A DNA stretch of 64,000 nt from Microbotryomycetes sp. JL201 (taxonomy: Eukaryota > Basidiomycota > Microbotryomycetes): NCBI GenBank assembly GCA_033819885.1, contig JAQYUZ010000001.1:682001-746000 (forward strand). The letters run 5' to 3'. A program made the position numbers and the translations under genes. The number at the start of each line of letters is the position of its first letter. The stretch's first letter is position 1. Under the pieces are notes generated by a model that ran no database searches, was not told the DNA's origin, and saw only the letters and a program-made list of their open reading frames with translations. Of the stretch, positions 43,670-54,181 are shown piece after piece.

Positions 43670-45277
43670 ATGACCTTCATAGCCCAGAACCCCGTGATTG
43701 ATTACCTCAAGTCGCTCGATTCGATTCGGGCTCGCTGCAATAAAGTGTACGACCTCGCACAGCGCGACGAACTCGATTACTGGACCATCGACCTGTCCAA
43801 GCAAGATGATATAGTCACATTCGTCTGTCAGCTCATCGAGAGGGATTATGGCGCAGATTACGATTCGATCCCGCCACATGGACGGTGGAGACACTTTGTT
43901 GGCAACCGGATCGACCCGCTCTTAAAGCAGTGGGATAACGACAAGGTAGACAACATCGAAATTGCTCGCAGAATGGTCGATCTCATGGTGAGCTCCGTCC
44001 TCATGGATGCAGGCGCTGGAGACGTGTGGAGATTCCAGCCCAAGGACGGTGGCGAGCCGATTACGAGAAGTGAAGGTTTAGCCGTCGGCAGCTTGGAAAT
44101 GTTTGAGAACGGTCTGTTCAGCGGTGTAGAAAGTCAGAATTGCAGGGTCGACGGTCAGTGCAGGCTCACCTTGACACGCGCTTGCCGCAACTTATGCTGG
44201 TCAGACAGCCGACGGATTGGCCAGAATCACGACCCAGCAAATATCGGATGCGATGCAAGTTTCGGACGCAAATCCGATGACCGGTATCGAGGGAAGAGCC
44301 CAACTTCTCGTGCGGCTCGCCGACGTTCTCCAGGATCCAAAGAACGAGCGATACTTTTCATCTCCTATCGACATGTCTCGACGACCAGGCAACATTGTCG
44401 ATTATCTGTTGTCTCATTCGACTTCGCAGCAAATCCCGTCTCCAGCTTCATTCAAAATAGCCGTGCAAATTGACACGCTCTGGGATATCATCGTTAATGG
44501 ATTGGCTGGAGTCTGGCCAGCCGCTCGCAGCAAGATTGACGGCATCCCGCTTGGCGATGTGTGGCAAGTTGACTGCCTCAAGCGCACCGCTCTCGAGGAT
44601 GCGGACGCGTTCGTGTCATTCCATAAACTCAGCCAGTGGCTTACGTACTCTCTCATCGAAGTGTAAGCATGCTTGTCGAGTACGCAGTACGCGGAGCATC
44701 ATTGAACACGACTTGTAGGATGGAGACTATCTTGTCATGGAAGATCATCGGCAAGGAGAAGATGACAGGTCTTCCAGAATACCGCAATGGTCAGTCAAAC
44801 GTTTGAAACATGTGCTGTCGGGCTGAGCAGAGACGAGATCAGGCGGTCTCTTGATCGACTTCGGCCTCCTCAAGCCCAAAATGCCGGAGCTCCTGCAGTC
44901 TTTCGGGCTCTCTGAGCCCGTGCCTTCTCTGCTGGAAGTGCCGCCTCTCGACCCGTCGCACTCTGCCGTTGTCGAGATGCGGGCCATTACTATCATCATG
45001 CTCGACAAGCTCGCCGACGGGATCCGGGCCAGAGTTGGTGTCGACCTCACGCTCCCTCAAGTGCTCGAAGCCGGCACGTGGAAAGCAGTGAGTAGCCGGT
45101 AATCAGTACCTCGAACTCACGGCTTGACATTGCACCAAAGGGGCGCGAAATCGCCAAGAAGCTCAGACCAAAGACTGGCGGTCCTCCGTTCAGATACGGT
45201 GCGTTTTACATTGACTGAAGACGGTAATCATAATCGCTGATCCTTGCGAATCAGTGGCGGACGGCACTGTCTTCTAA
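43670..45277 (+). CDS. URC4: URC4/DUF1688 uracil-catabolism protein
   Basis: URC4 (fission-yeast Urg3) is required in the fungal URC pathway of uracil breakdown; its reaction is not firmly settled. Exons: 43670-44153, 44209-44662, 44719-44789, 44843-45087, 45141-45198, 45255-45277 (444 residues). Blocks: VIDYLKSLDSIRARCNKVYD, IPPHGRWRHFVGNR, MVDLMVSSVLMDAGAGDVWR, EPITRSEGLAVGSLEMF, NPMTGIEGRAQLLVRL, WPAARSKIDGIPLGDVW, FHKLSQWLTYSLIE, GLLIDFGLLKPK, and the ending PPFRYVADGTVF, completed by a 23-bp last exon. The start ATG is the first that leads straight into conserved sequence; upstream open frame lacks homology. URC1/URC2/URC6 partners are not in the window. Confidence 0.92.
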
Positions 45278-46240
45278 ATCGACATGTCATAGGGTTTCCG
45301 TACGATCCTTACATGGCAAGGACTCTACAGCCTTTTCCGAATCTTGAGCGAAGTCTGGCATCAGGATGAAAATCCTGAGTTTGTCGACCTGGCGCAAGCT
45401 GAGAGGGTAATGAGCTGTCGGAACCATTGCCTTTTCATTCGAGTTGAATACGGCTCAATGCTTTGCACGAAATCCAAACGTTTCAACTGAGACTGCAGAG
45501 GGAGAGCTGTGCGCATGCCTTATGATCATTGAGCAGTCGGCTTTTTTTTCTAAACAAACTATCCATTGCAATTGATCACTTGGTCATCTACAGAATATAA
45601 CGGGGGAAGAACAAAAATCCATTACGGACGAAGAAGAGTCCGCAGCTTCACAAGTCTCAGCTTCAACAGTGTGGGACTCCGACAGGCGGTCGAGTCAATC
45701 GCTTGTCGTATACCCCTAAAACAAAGAGTCCCTCGTTTTTCGGAGTCTTGCGTGTGCTCGGTGGCGTAACTAGATTCTGGATTGGTCCATATCATGGAGG
45801 ATGGCGAGCAGTCGGCAGTGGTCCGAGGTGATGGCCAGAGTACCCGTTCACTAGCACAAAAATTGCATCAGAAAGCAGTCGCTGAAGCATCGCTTGCGTT
45901 GCACACTCTTCAACGAGTTTGGAGGCTAGACCCTGTGATGCCCTGGGCCAATGAAATACATGTTATTGTCAATTGAATCACATAAAGGACTTGAAAGTTC
46001 ATACGAGAAGCCGAAGGCAGCTTAAGGCACATTGTGCTCTCGAAGTGGTTTGGAAACCTTTTTCCCTTGTGCTGTCTTGGCGGGCGCTCCAATTTTCCCT
46101 CTGCTCGCCGCATGTCCTCACTGCCTTCTTGATTCATGAAAGCAAGGCTCCACGTGCAAGTTTGTGCCGTCAAAGTCACGTGACTTGGAGAAATTTGCTG
46201 ATGAGCATGTATACACGCGACAAACCTTGAAACCAATTTC
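45278..46240. other. Intergenic, no gene seen
   Basis: About 960 bp between URC4 and the tRNA gene, AT-richer than surrounding genes. Short unsupported frames only. Confidence 0.5.
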
Positions 46241-46335
46241 TCCCCTGTGGCGCAGTCGGTTAACGCATTACGCTTATATTTTTCAAATTATCTTTTGAGA
46301 CGTGAACATCCGGGGTTCGATCCCCCGCAGGGGAA
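46241..46335 (+). tRNA. tRNA-Ile (anticodon UAU) with a 21-nt intron
   Basis: The cloverleaf folds cleanly. Acceptor TCCCCTG pairs with CAGGGGA (46328-46334), discriminator A at 46335. The D stem has three pairs (GCG/CGC). The anticodon stem TTACG (46268-46272) pairs with CGTGA (46301-46305). The anticodon loop is CUUAUA plus A, with anticodon TAT at 46275-46277, reading the Ile codon AUA. The intron occupies 46279-46299, directly after position 37, the canonical place for tRNA introns. The T arm CGGGG-TTCGATC-CCCCG is perfect and the variable loop has five bases. A run TTTTT at 46342-46346 is the Pol III terminator. Mature length 74 nt plus CCA. Confidence 0.95.
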
Positions 46336-46341
46336 ACTACA

Positions 46342-46346
46342 TTTTT
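46342..46346 (+). terminator. Pol III terminator of the tRNA-Ile gene
   Basis: Five T residues six bases after the tRNA discriminator base. Confidence 0.8.
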
Positions 46347-46351
46347 AGGAT

Positions 46352-46395
46352 TTTAAATTCAGAATCGCCTACCTTTAAATTCAGAATTGCTTACC
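46352..46395. repeat. Imperfect 22-bp tandem duplication beside the tRNA
   Basis: Two adjacent copies (46352-46373 and 46374-46395), 20 of 22 positions identical; each begins TTTAAATTCAGAAT and ends TACC. They lie just past the Pol III terminator. Confidence 0.85.
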
Positions 46396-46994
46396 GCACT
46401 TTGAAAAGGAACACTGGAAAGAGATTGCGCATTGCAAGACGCGTCTCTTTTTGCTGCCTATGACAGCAAATCACTTGTTCTTAGAAATTCGCGCCCGTTT
46501 CGCAGTCGCCTTTCTGCGCTGCCAATGAATCGCAGTCGTGAACGTGATTGACTTTGCGCGGAGACCGTACTTTTGAGTCTGTCTGGACGGACGATGCAAG
46601 AGAGAGAGATGCTTTAGCCATTGGGGGACGGCAGCAGATTGTAAGCTGACGACTTGACAGCACATGATGCCATGAGAGCACTCTTTGTTCTCAAACCAGC
46701 GCCGACGACGCAACATGAACAGCGTGCTACACTACGAGGAAGCGGGACGAGAAAGACTCTCGGACACTTTCAGAAACAATGAAAGCAGCGCTTGAGAAAG
46801 CAACAATGGTGCGTGTCCTCCGTCGCCGAATACGTGACAGTTTCCGAGCAAGGAGAAGGTTTAAAACCTTTCCAAGTTCTTGAGTTGGCCAACGTGACGC
46901 AAGAGTGTCATTTCAGCTTGAGCGTAGACAGTTATGATGAAAATGGCCTTATTTGATGACCAGGTGAGCCACTGCAATGCATAGTCTGTTTAGG

Positions 46995-47056
<62 letters not shown>
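46995..47056. repeat. Pure poly(A) tract, 62 nt
   Basis: Sixty-two uninterrupted A residues on the + strand, preceded by GTTTAGG and followed by CGGTGATG. No flanking direct repeats or retrotransposon sequence could be recognised by eye. Confidence 0.95.
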
Positions 47057-47057
<1 letters not shown>

Positions 47058-47617
47058 GGTGATGAGCGCCTTTCGTCCTACTGTAATTTTTGACATCGAG
47101 AAAGCATGTATGATCATTGCATTCCTTTCTCAGTCTTCGGGACCAGAGCTACCCGATGCACCTGATTTCACGACGACGTGCTTGCGAAACAGGCACGACA
47201 GTCGCTCGCACTGCTCCTCACGGGCCCAGCTCACAGATAGTCGAGAAGGCAGCGCTCGAACCAAAGTGAACTGGGAAATCCCCCCCTTTTGCGTCGGGTT
47301 GTTGATGATATCGAGGCCATAGTCACGTGCGCGCTGATTTGGTCCACCTTTTCTTTTGAGGTTGGGGTACCCGCAGACTTGTGCGTGGCGTGCTCTGACC
47401 AATAAAACAGTAGAAGAGACGCTTCGCTGCACTGTCCATGCGCTGCCAATCAATGGACCACCAAAGTCCGAAAGAAAACCATGAAACCAAAGACATAGCT
47501 CGTTGCACGGCAGCGCAGAGAAATCGAAAAAACCACGACAAATGTACTAGAAGACAAGTGACAGACGATCGAGTACATGACTTGTGATCGAGAACGCTAG
47601 GAACAAACTGCACAGGC

Positions 47618-50600
47618 TTAGAGCTTGTCGTAGTAGTTGTCCAAGCCAGGAATCTCGGGCTTGAGACCCTTGCGCTTGCGGATCTCGGTAACAAGCTCGT
47701 TGACCTTGCCAGCCTCCGTTGAGACACCTCCCATAGTTTGCCAGTGATCGAAGACCATCTGAAGAATAAGGAGAAATGTCAGCGGATGCAGAGCTTAGAA
47801 GTGGGCCGGAGAACTGAACGCACCTGGGGGAAGGCCTGACCACCGGTCGCTTGTCGGAGCTCGCCAGTGAAACCGAACGACTCGTTGACAGGCAAATAAG
47901 CCTTGACAGTGTACATAGGAGTGCCAGGTCGCTGCTCCTCTGAGAACACATGGCCACGCTTCCTGTTCAAGGTCGAGTAGATACCGCCGAGGCCAGACTC
48001 GGGGCACTGGATCTCGACCTGGTAGACAGGCTCTTGCAAACCAGGGTTGGCCAACAAGTTGGCGGCGTAGACGACACGTCGGCATGTCGGGATAATTTGT
48101 CCACCACCACGGTGAATGGCATCAGTGTGGAGCGTGACATCGAGGATGTTGTATCGGGTGGCGCGCATTGGCTCCTCAGCGACTATAGACAACAAGAGTC
48201 AGATTCAGTCGTAGGCAAGATGTCAACGCAAACTGACCAGGTCCCTCCTTGGATGCCCACTGGAAGGCGGCAACGCAAGAATCCTTGATTTCGTTAAGGT
48301 ATTGGACGGCCTTCGTCGTGTCGACGAGGAAGTTGGGGCCAGAGCCGTCGGGACCGAAGCACCAAATCTTACGAGCGTCGGTAACGTCCCATCCGTGCTC
48401 ATCAGCCAAGACACGGGCGCGCAACTTGAAGTCGTCACGCGGGCCGATCGTGCCATCCTCGACAGCCTTGGCGACCTCCTCAGACAGAGGCTCGGCCTTG
48501 GCCCAGATACGGTTGTGCTTGTTCTGCGACTTGGACAGGGCAGTCATGGACGACTCGGCCTGGACAGTCTCGCGGTAGCCGACGACCGGGTCGGAAATCT
48601 TGAGCGGCACACCGGCGTGGTCCTCGACGAGATCCTTCAAGCAAATCTCCAAGTGGAGCTCACCGGCACCGGCGACGATGTGCTCACCCGTCTCGGCGAT
48701 CCAGGTCTGGACACACGGGTCAGACTTGGACAGGCGCTTCAAGCCCTCGACGAGCTTGGGCAAATCGTTGGCGTTCTTGACCTCGACGGCGACTTGGACG
48801 ACAGGCGAGACAGAGAACTTCATGACCTTCATGTTGTGGGCAGTCTCAGACGTGGTAAGGGTGCCGGACTTGAGCAAGAACTGATCGACACCGACCAAGC
48901 CGACAATGTTGCCGGCCGGGCAATCCTCGAGAGGATCGACCTTGCCGCCCATCATCAAGACAGTGCGCTGAATGGACTTGACGAACAAGTCGTCCTTCTT
49001 GCCGGGGACGTAGTTGGGGCCCTGGATGCGGACCTTGGGGCCAGCGCGGACGGTACCCGAGAAGACACGGCCGAAAGCGTAGAAGCGACCCTTGTCGGAT
49101 GTCGGCACCATCTTGGAGACGTAGAGCATGAGAGGGCCCTTGGCGTCGCAGTCACGAATGGCAACGGCAGCCTCATCATCGAGAGGACCCTCGTAGAGGG
49201 TCTCGACACGGTAACGCTGGGCAGTGACGGGCGAGGGCAAGTGAACGACAATCATCTCCAAGAGCGAGTCACCGGCAGGCAAGAACTTCTTCATGATAAC
49301 CTTCAGCAAAGCCTTGCCCTCCATGTCCTTCTCGTCGGAGGTCAAGCCAATCTCGAGCTTGTCAAGCAAGGTCGGGATCTGGTCCTTCTTGAAGTTCATG
49401 ACAGCGTCAAAGATCTTGAAAATGGGGTCCAAAACGAACATGTTGAAGCCACGCTCGAGCTGGTTGCCATCGGCATCGGTGGCCTTGGATGACCACTTCT
49501 TGGTCTTGGGGTTGAAGTAGCTGTCGCCCCAAAGCTTGGGCATGAGCTTGGTGGGTGAGACACCAAACTTCTTAGCGTAGCGGTTGGCGAATTGACGGAG
49601 TGTGAAGGCCCAGCCGTGAAGACCTGAACCGAAGGCAACGGTGCCCTGCTCGGGGTAGACCTGGACGTCGCCGAGTGCCTTGTCATTGTACATGGAGATG
49701 ATGACGTTGACAGACTCGATCGTGCGCGAGAAAGTCTGGTACAGCTCCTCCTTGGAGATCTGCAACTCGAGCAAGGCGCGGTCGACCTTGTTGATGACGA
49801 CTACGGGCTTGATGCGCTCACCAAGAGCCTGACGCAAGACAGTCTCGGTCTGGACGCAGACACCGTCGATGGTGTCGACGACGACGAGAGCACCATCGGT
49901 AACACGGAGGGCAGCCGTGACCTCGGACGAGAAATCGACGTGACCGGGAGAGTCGATCAAGTTGATGATGAAATCGCGGCCTGTAAGCGCAAAACCGTTC
50001 AGCGCCTCGTCAACAGACATGATATTTGGCACAGCTGACCGTCGATCTTTTGCTTGACATCCTCGACGTTCTCCTCGGGCAGCTCGAAGTACATGGTGAT
50101 GGCGGTCGACTTGATGGTGATACCACGCTCTTGCTCATCAGCACGGGTGTCCATGGCACGCTGGTCACCAGCCTTTGCCGAGGCAATGATACCGGCCTTG
50201 GACAAGAGCGAGTCGGTGAGAGTCGACTTGCCGTGATCGACTGCAAGGTTTCACGCGTGTCAGAGCGGGGTGAAATGATGGTGAGACTGTGACCACTCGA
50301 TGTAGGCCCCAGGCTTTCGTCATGCTCATGCTTGGAGCGAGACTGGCTCGAACAAAGCTCGAGCCGAAAGCGGGGCCCGCGTTCGACGTGGTCGACCCAA
50401 GCGCAAGCAACTGACCGTGGGCGATGACGGACACTGGAAGCGTGCAGCAAGGCGTGTCAGCATGGTCAATCTACCGATAGAGCCGACTCGGATGCGACTG
50501 ACTGTTACGAATGCTGTTGACGTGCACAAGCGCCACAGAGAAAAAAGTTCCTAGTCAGCACGCGCCAGCGGCTCGCTCGACATGACCACCGCGCATAGTC

Positions 50601-50825
50601 CTGGCAGCACACGCACTTCGTAGGGGTGTCCATCAGGCCCCTGATCTCGTCTGCAAACGAGGGCGCGAGCGGGTGTCAGCGTCGTGTAATCGTCGTCGCC
50701 ACGCGCGCGCGCGTTTTTTCTTTGCGCGGGCCCACCACTGCCGCCCAGGCCTGCGCGCGCACTGCATGCCGTCGCTCGGGACAGCACACAGCCCTCATCA
50801 ACTCACCGACCGTAAAGTTCACCAT
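47618..50825 (-). CDS. EFT: Translation elongation factor eEF2
   Basis: GTPase that drives ribosomal translocation. Eight exons on minus: 50825-50807, 50650-50617, 50513-50503, 50433-50416, 50240-50040, 49980-48238, 48182-47824, 47758-47618 (841 residues, the normal length). The N-terminus [20 protein letters not shown] is spread over 19-, 34-, 11- and 18-nt exons; the P-loop SVIAHVDHGKST crosses the fourth intron. Switch and G motifs: [31 protein letters not shown]. The diphthamide His lies in [13 protein letters not shown]. The product ends LDNYYDKL. The dense 5' intron cluster contrasts with a 1.7-kb central exon. Intron 1 holds a (CG)6 run at 50702-50713. The gene diverges from GPI7. Confidence 0.97.
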
Positions 50826-51037
50826 TTTCGCTGATGGTTTGGGGGTTCAGCGGGGGGTGAAGAGAGTCTACCGCGCGCAGCAAGCGACTTTGGCCGCCCA
50901 CCACGAGCGACAGGAGGTGCCACCGTGTGCGAGCAAAGTGGGGCGCGCATGCTGTCCTGACCCTCTGTCGCACTCGGACGAGATGCGCTAGCGGGATCCT
51001 TCCAGCGTCAACTTCCGTTCCGCCCCACTCGGCCTGG

Positions 51038-54000
51038 ATGCGATGCATCAGCGCCCGAGTCAGTGTGGCCCTGGCGCTCGCGCTCGTCGGCATAGCTACA
51101 TTTCTCGCAGGCTTCTTTCCACTGAAACCTGCAGTAAAAGGGTTCTCGCCGACACCAGCCGTTGGTCATCATGACCCGTCCCGTCCACCGTTCACTCGAC
51201 TCGCGTTCGTGTTGGTTGATGCTCTGCGCTCGTAAGCATTACTATCAGGCGCATCTGTAGCGTCAGCTTCCTGTACTCATCTTTGAACAATTGCTTCCAG
51301 CGACTTTGTGTACAGCAAAGAGTCGCGAATGCGTTTCGTGCAGCAGCGAGTCTTGATCCTGTGCCACCAAAGAGACATTTTCAGACACTGACAGCGCACG
51401 CTGCCAGACTCATCGCATCAGGGCGCGCCATGCCATATACTGCTATCGCACAAGCACCGACAGTCACTCTTCCCCGCCTCAAAGCTCTCACAACAGGCTC
51501 GAATCCGACTTTCCTTGATGCGATACTCAACATCGCAGAAGACTCGCAATCTGGAGCCGCTCTAGAGCATACAGATACATGGCTGAGACAGCTTGTGAAA
51601 AGTGGACGGCACAACAGGACTCTGTTTGCCGGAGATGACACGTGGTTGCGCTTGTTTCCGACACACTGGTTTGACGAGACTGACGGCGTGTCAAGCTTTT
51701 TCGTTTCGGTGAGACTTGTGCTACGTGAGAAACATACACAGCCCTCAAATGCCCAAGCCTGCAGGATTACACTGTCGTTGACCACAATGTCTCGCGACAT
51801 TTGGACGTATGGCTCGACCGAGACCCGTTCCACGTTCTCGTGTTGCACTACCTCGGGCTTGATCACATTGGTCACCTTGGAGGACCACGGCATCTGCAGA
51901 TGAAATTCAAGCAGGAAGAGATGGACCTTGTGGTAGAGAGACTATGTAATTATTTGGCAGAGCAAGATCGTAGAGACGGCGGCAACAGCTTAATCGTACT
52001 GACGGGAGACCATGGTATGACAGAGGTCAGTTTTCTCCTCGATATTTATGACATTCATCTAACTCGATGTACCAGTTGGGTAATCACGGGGGCTCGACTG
52101 CCGCCGAGACTTCTACAGTGAGCTCGAGCTATCACGCTACAAATTCCTCTGACAAACCCTGCGACAGGCGCTTGTATTTATATCACCATCGAAGGGTAAT
52201 GCAAGGACTTCGCAAAGGTCATACAATGAGCTCTATCGCTACTACGAAAAGGTTCAGCAGATCGACCTCGTTCCTACCCTTGCCTCCCTGATGCAAGTTG
52301 GTATCCCTCAGTACGTCAGTCTGCACAGCCAGAAAGCGAGGTACGCTCACGATGAAAGATTGCAGAAACTCGATGGGCAAAATCATTGGATCCGCGCTCG
52401 ATGCGCTAAGTTCCATTTGTCAGTCTTTCGCTTTGAGTGTGCGTTCTGGAGCTGATTCGGTTGAAAAGCGCTGGTCGATGCCCTGCGCGCCAACGCAAAT
52501 CAGTTGGAGCGCGTACTCGAGGTGTCAGCGCCCGGAGCGAGCGATCGAATTTGGCGCACTGTGGGAGATAGTGTCGACGAACGAGCAGGTCTGCAAAAGG
52601 TGGGTGATCGTATGATAAGACCCGAAGTTCCGGGCACTGACATGAGCGCAGTACCTGAATCTGGCGCAAGATGAGCTGCTGAGCACATTCGGCGATTACC
52701 ATTTGCGGCCTATGCTTGTCGGTCTGTTCTTGCTCTGCGCCAGCTCTTGCTTGGCTTGCTCTGTCCCTGCGAGTCATTGGTCAAAAAGAAGTTCGTTCGC
52801 GCGTCCTCTGCAATTCGGTCTGGCTCTCTACCTTGCTACATTATTCGCATCAAGCTTCGTCGAAGAGGAGCACGAATTTTGGTACTTTGCAACCGCGACG
52901 ACAGTACTATGTCTAGCTGCAGCGTGAGCGTCTCTGCTCTATTTTGGATACATGGAGCTCATGATGCCAGTGCCACTTGCTAGGAGACGTTTGCCTGTCG
53001 CGCAGCGCGGAGCCGCGATAGCCCTCGCAGCGACTGTCCGACTGATGCGCTCATGGTCATTCAATGGTATGCAGAGCCTTCTGAAAAAGAGTGGACACAC
53101 TGACATTGCTCTTCTCCAGGCCAGAAAAATTTCCCAAACCAGTCAATCTCGTCTTCAATTTCACAGACCACTACATCCGCTCATGTCTCCATGACATGCG
53201 CCCTGTTTGCGCTGGCTCCGCTACTCTTGCTCGGATCGTCTGCAAGGCAGATGTCCCGACGGCAGCAGAAGCGACAAGTTCCGCTTCAGACGCTTTGCCT
53301 GCGAGCGCTTTGTTTCGCCATTTTGCTCGTTAGCGTATGGACTCAAGTTGCGCTGTTGCTCGTCCTCAAATTGCCAGATCTGCTCTCTTTCACGTCAATT
53401 GCGAACTATTACGTCTTTGACGTTGTCAAAGTGGCTCAACTAGGACAAGGTATCTTCGTTTCGATTTGGGTCGGCTGTCGAATCGTGAAAACGTTGGACC
53501 GGGACGCGGCGGCAACATATGACGGTAAGCATATACGGAATACAGAGCGTGAAAAGATTGCTGATGTCCTTGATAGGCATAAATATGATCGCCTTGTCGA
53601 TCGCCCTGGCCAGCTTGACAAAGAGTAGCAACATGCTGCTTTGGCCCGTACTGTGGTTGCAGACATCGGCCCTCCAGACCCTTGATCTTGAGCCATTCTC
53701 CCTCGAAGTTGCAGTGATTGCATTGCAGCATGTCTCGTTCTTCGCATTCGGAGGATCAAACTCTTTGGCTACGTGAGCCTACAATGAGACCCCGACAAGA
53801 CGTAAGCTGACCGGGCGTTTCGCAGTGTCGATCTATCTCAAGCGTATAATGGCGTGTCCTCATATGATGTCAAACGTGTGGCCGTCCTGACGTTTTTCTC
53901 AAACTTTGCCGGGCCCGTGTACTGGTCTCTTGCTCGTCACCGAATGCGAAACCATTCGTCACGGCATACATTATCGACCTCGACGATGTTCTTCGTTCTC

Positions 54001-54147
54001 CAATTGACCGTGTTGGCTGTATCGTCATTCCACTTTCGTCGGCACTTGTTCGTCTGGACAGTCTTTTCCCCGGCTCTTTTGTACAAAACTATCTGGTTCA
54101 CTCTCGTCCATTGTTTTTCGGATATTTTATTGCCCACCTTGCAATGA
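51038..54147 (+). CDS. GPI7/LAS21: GPI ethanolamine phosphate transferase 2
   Basis: Adds ethanolamine phosphate to the second mannose of GPI anchors in the ER. Thirteen exons: 51038-51231, 51301-51345, 51408-51708, 51765-52025, 52076-52117, 52168-52310, 52366-52409, 52469-52599, 52652-52923, 52984-53066, 53120-53524, 53577-53772, 53826-54147 (812 residues). The signal-anchor is followed by an alkaline-phosphatase-like domain: [69 protein letters not shown]. Then come about ten membrane spans and the family end [20 protein letters not shown] plus [12 protein letters not shown]. Intron 2 begins GCGAGT (GC-AG); the joint [15 protein letters not shown] matches the family. Intron 7 has a weak GTTCCA donor. 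The stop lies within a 17-bp tandem duplication. Confidence 0.93.
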
Positions 54148-54170
54148 TCTATACCTTGCAATGATCTATA
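54137..54170. repeat. Perfect 17-bp tandem duplication at the GPI7 stop codon
   Basis: CCTTGCAATGATCTATA occurs twice back to back (54137-54153, 54154-54170). The first copy contains the GPI7 stop codon (TGA, 54145-54147), the second lies only 12 bp before the convergent TRM44 stop. Confidence 0.95.
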
Positions 54171-54181
54171 GGGAATTCTAT

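Larger units (their letters stand above)
46336..47617. other. Intergenic with a long poly(A) tract, no gene seen
   Basis: About 1.28 kb between the tRNA and the 3' end of eEF2. It carries the 22-bp duplication and a 62-nt A run. A basic 81-codon frame on the minus strand (46716-46471) starts at an ATG but has no recognisable motif, so I do not call it a gene. The right part presumably includes the eEF2 3' UTR. Confidence 0.5.

Noticed and set aside
13786-46434. Shared 14-mer AGAGATTGCGCATT near 13.8 kb and 46.4 kb
   Set aside because: Several 14-base matches are expected by chance within 64 kb, and similarity does not extend.
46471-46716. Small basic ORF upstream of the poly(A) tract as a gene or retrocopy
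   Set aside because: No similarity to any gene in the window, no splice logic, short; left as noncoding.
48302-49492. A 396-codon open frame antisense to eEF2
   Set aside because: It is the mirror of a strongly biased coding sequence (Leu/Asp/Val-rich antisense of a highly expressed gene); no independent motif or splice signal.
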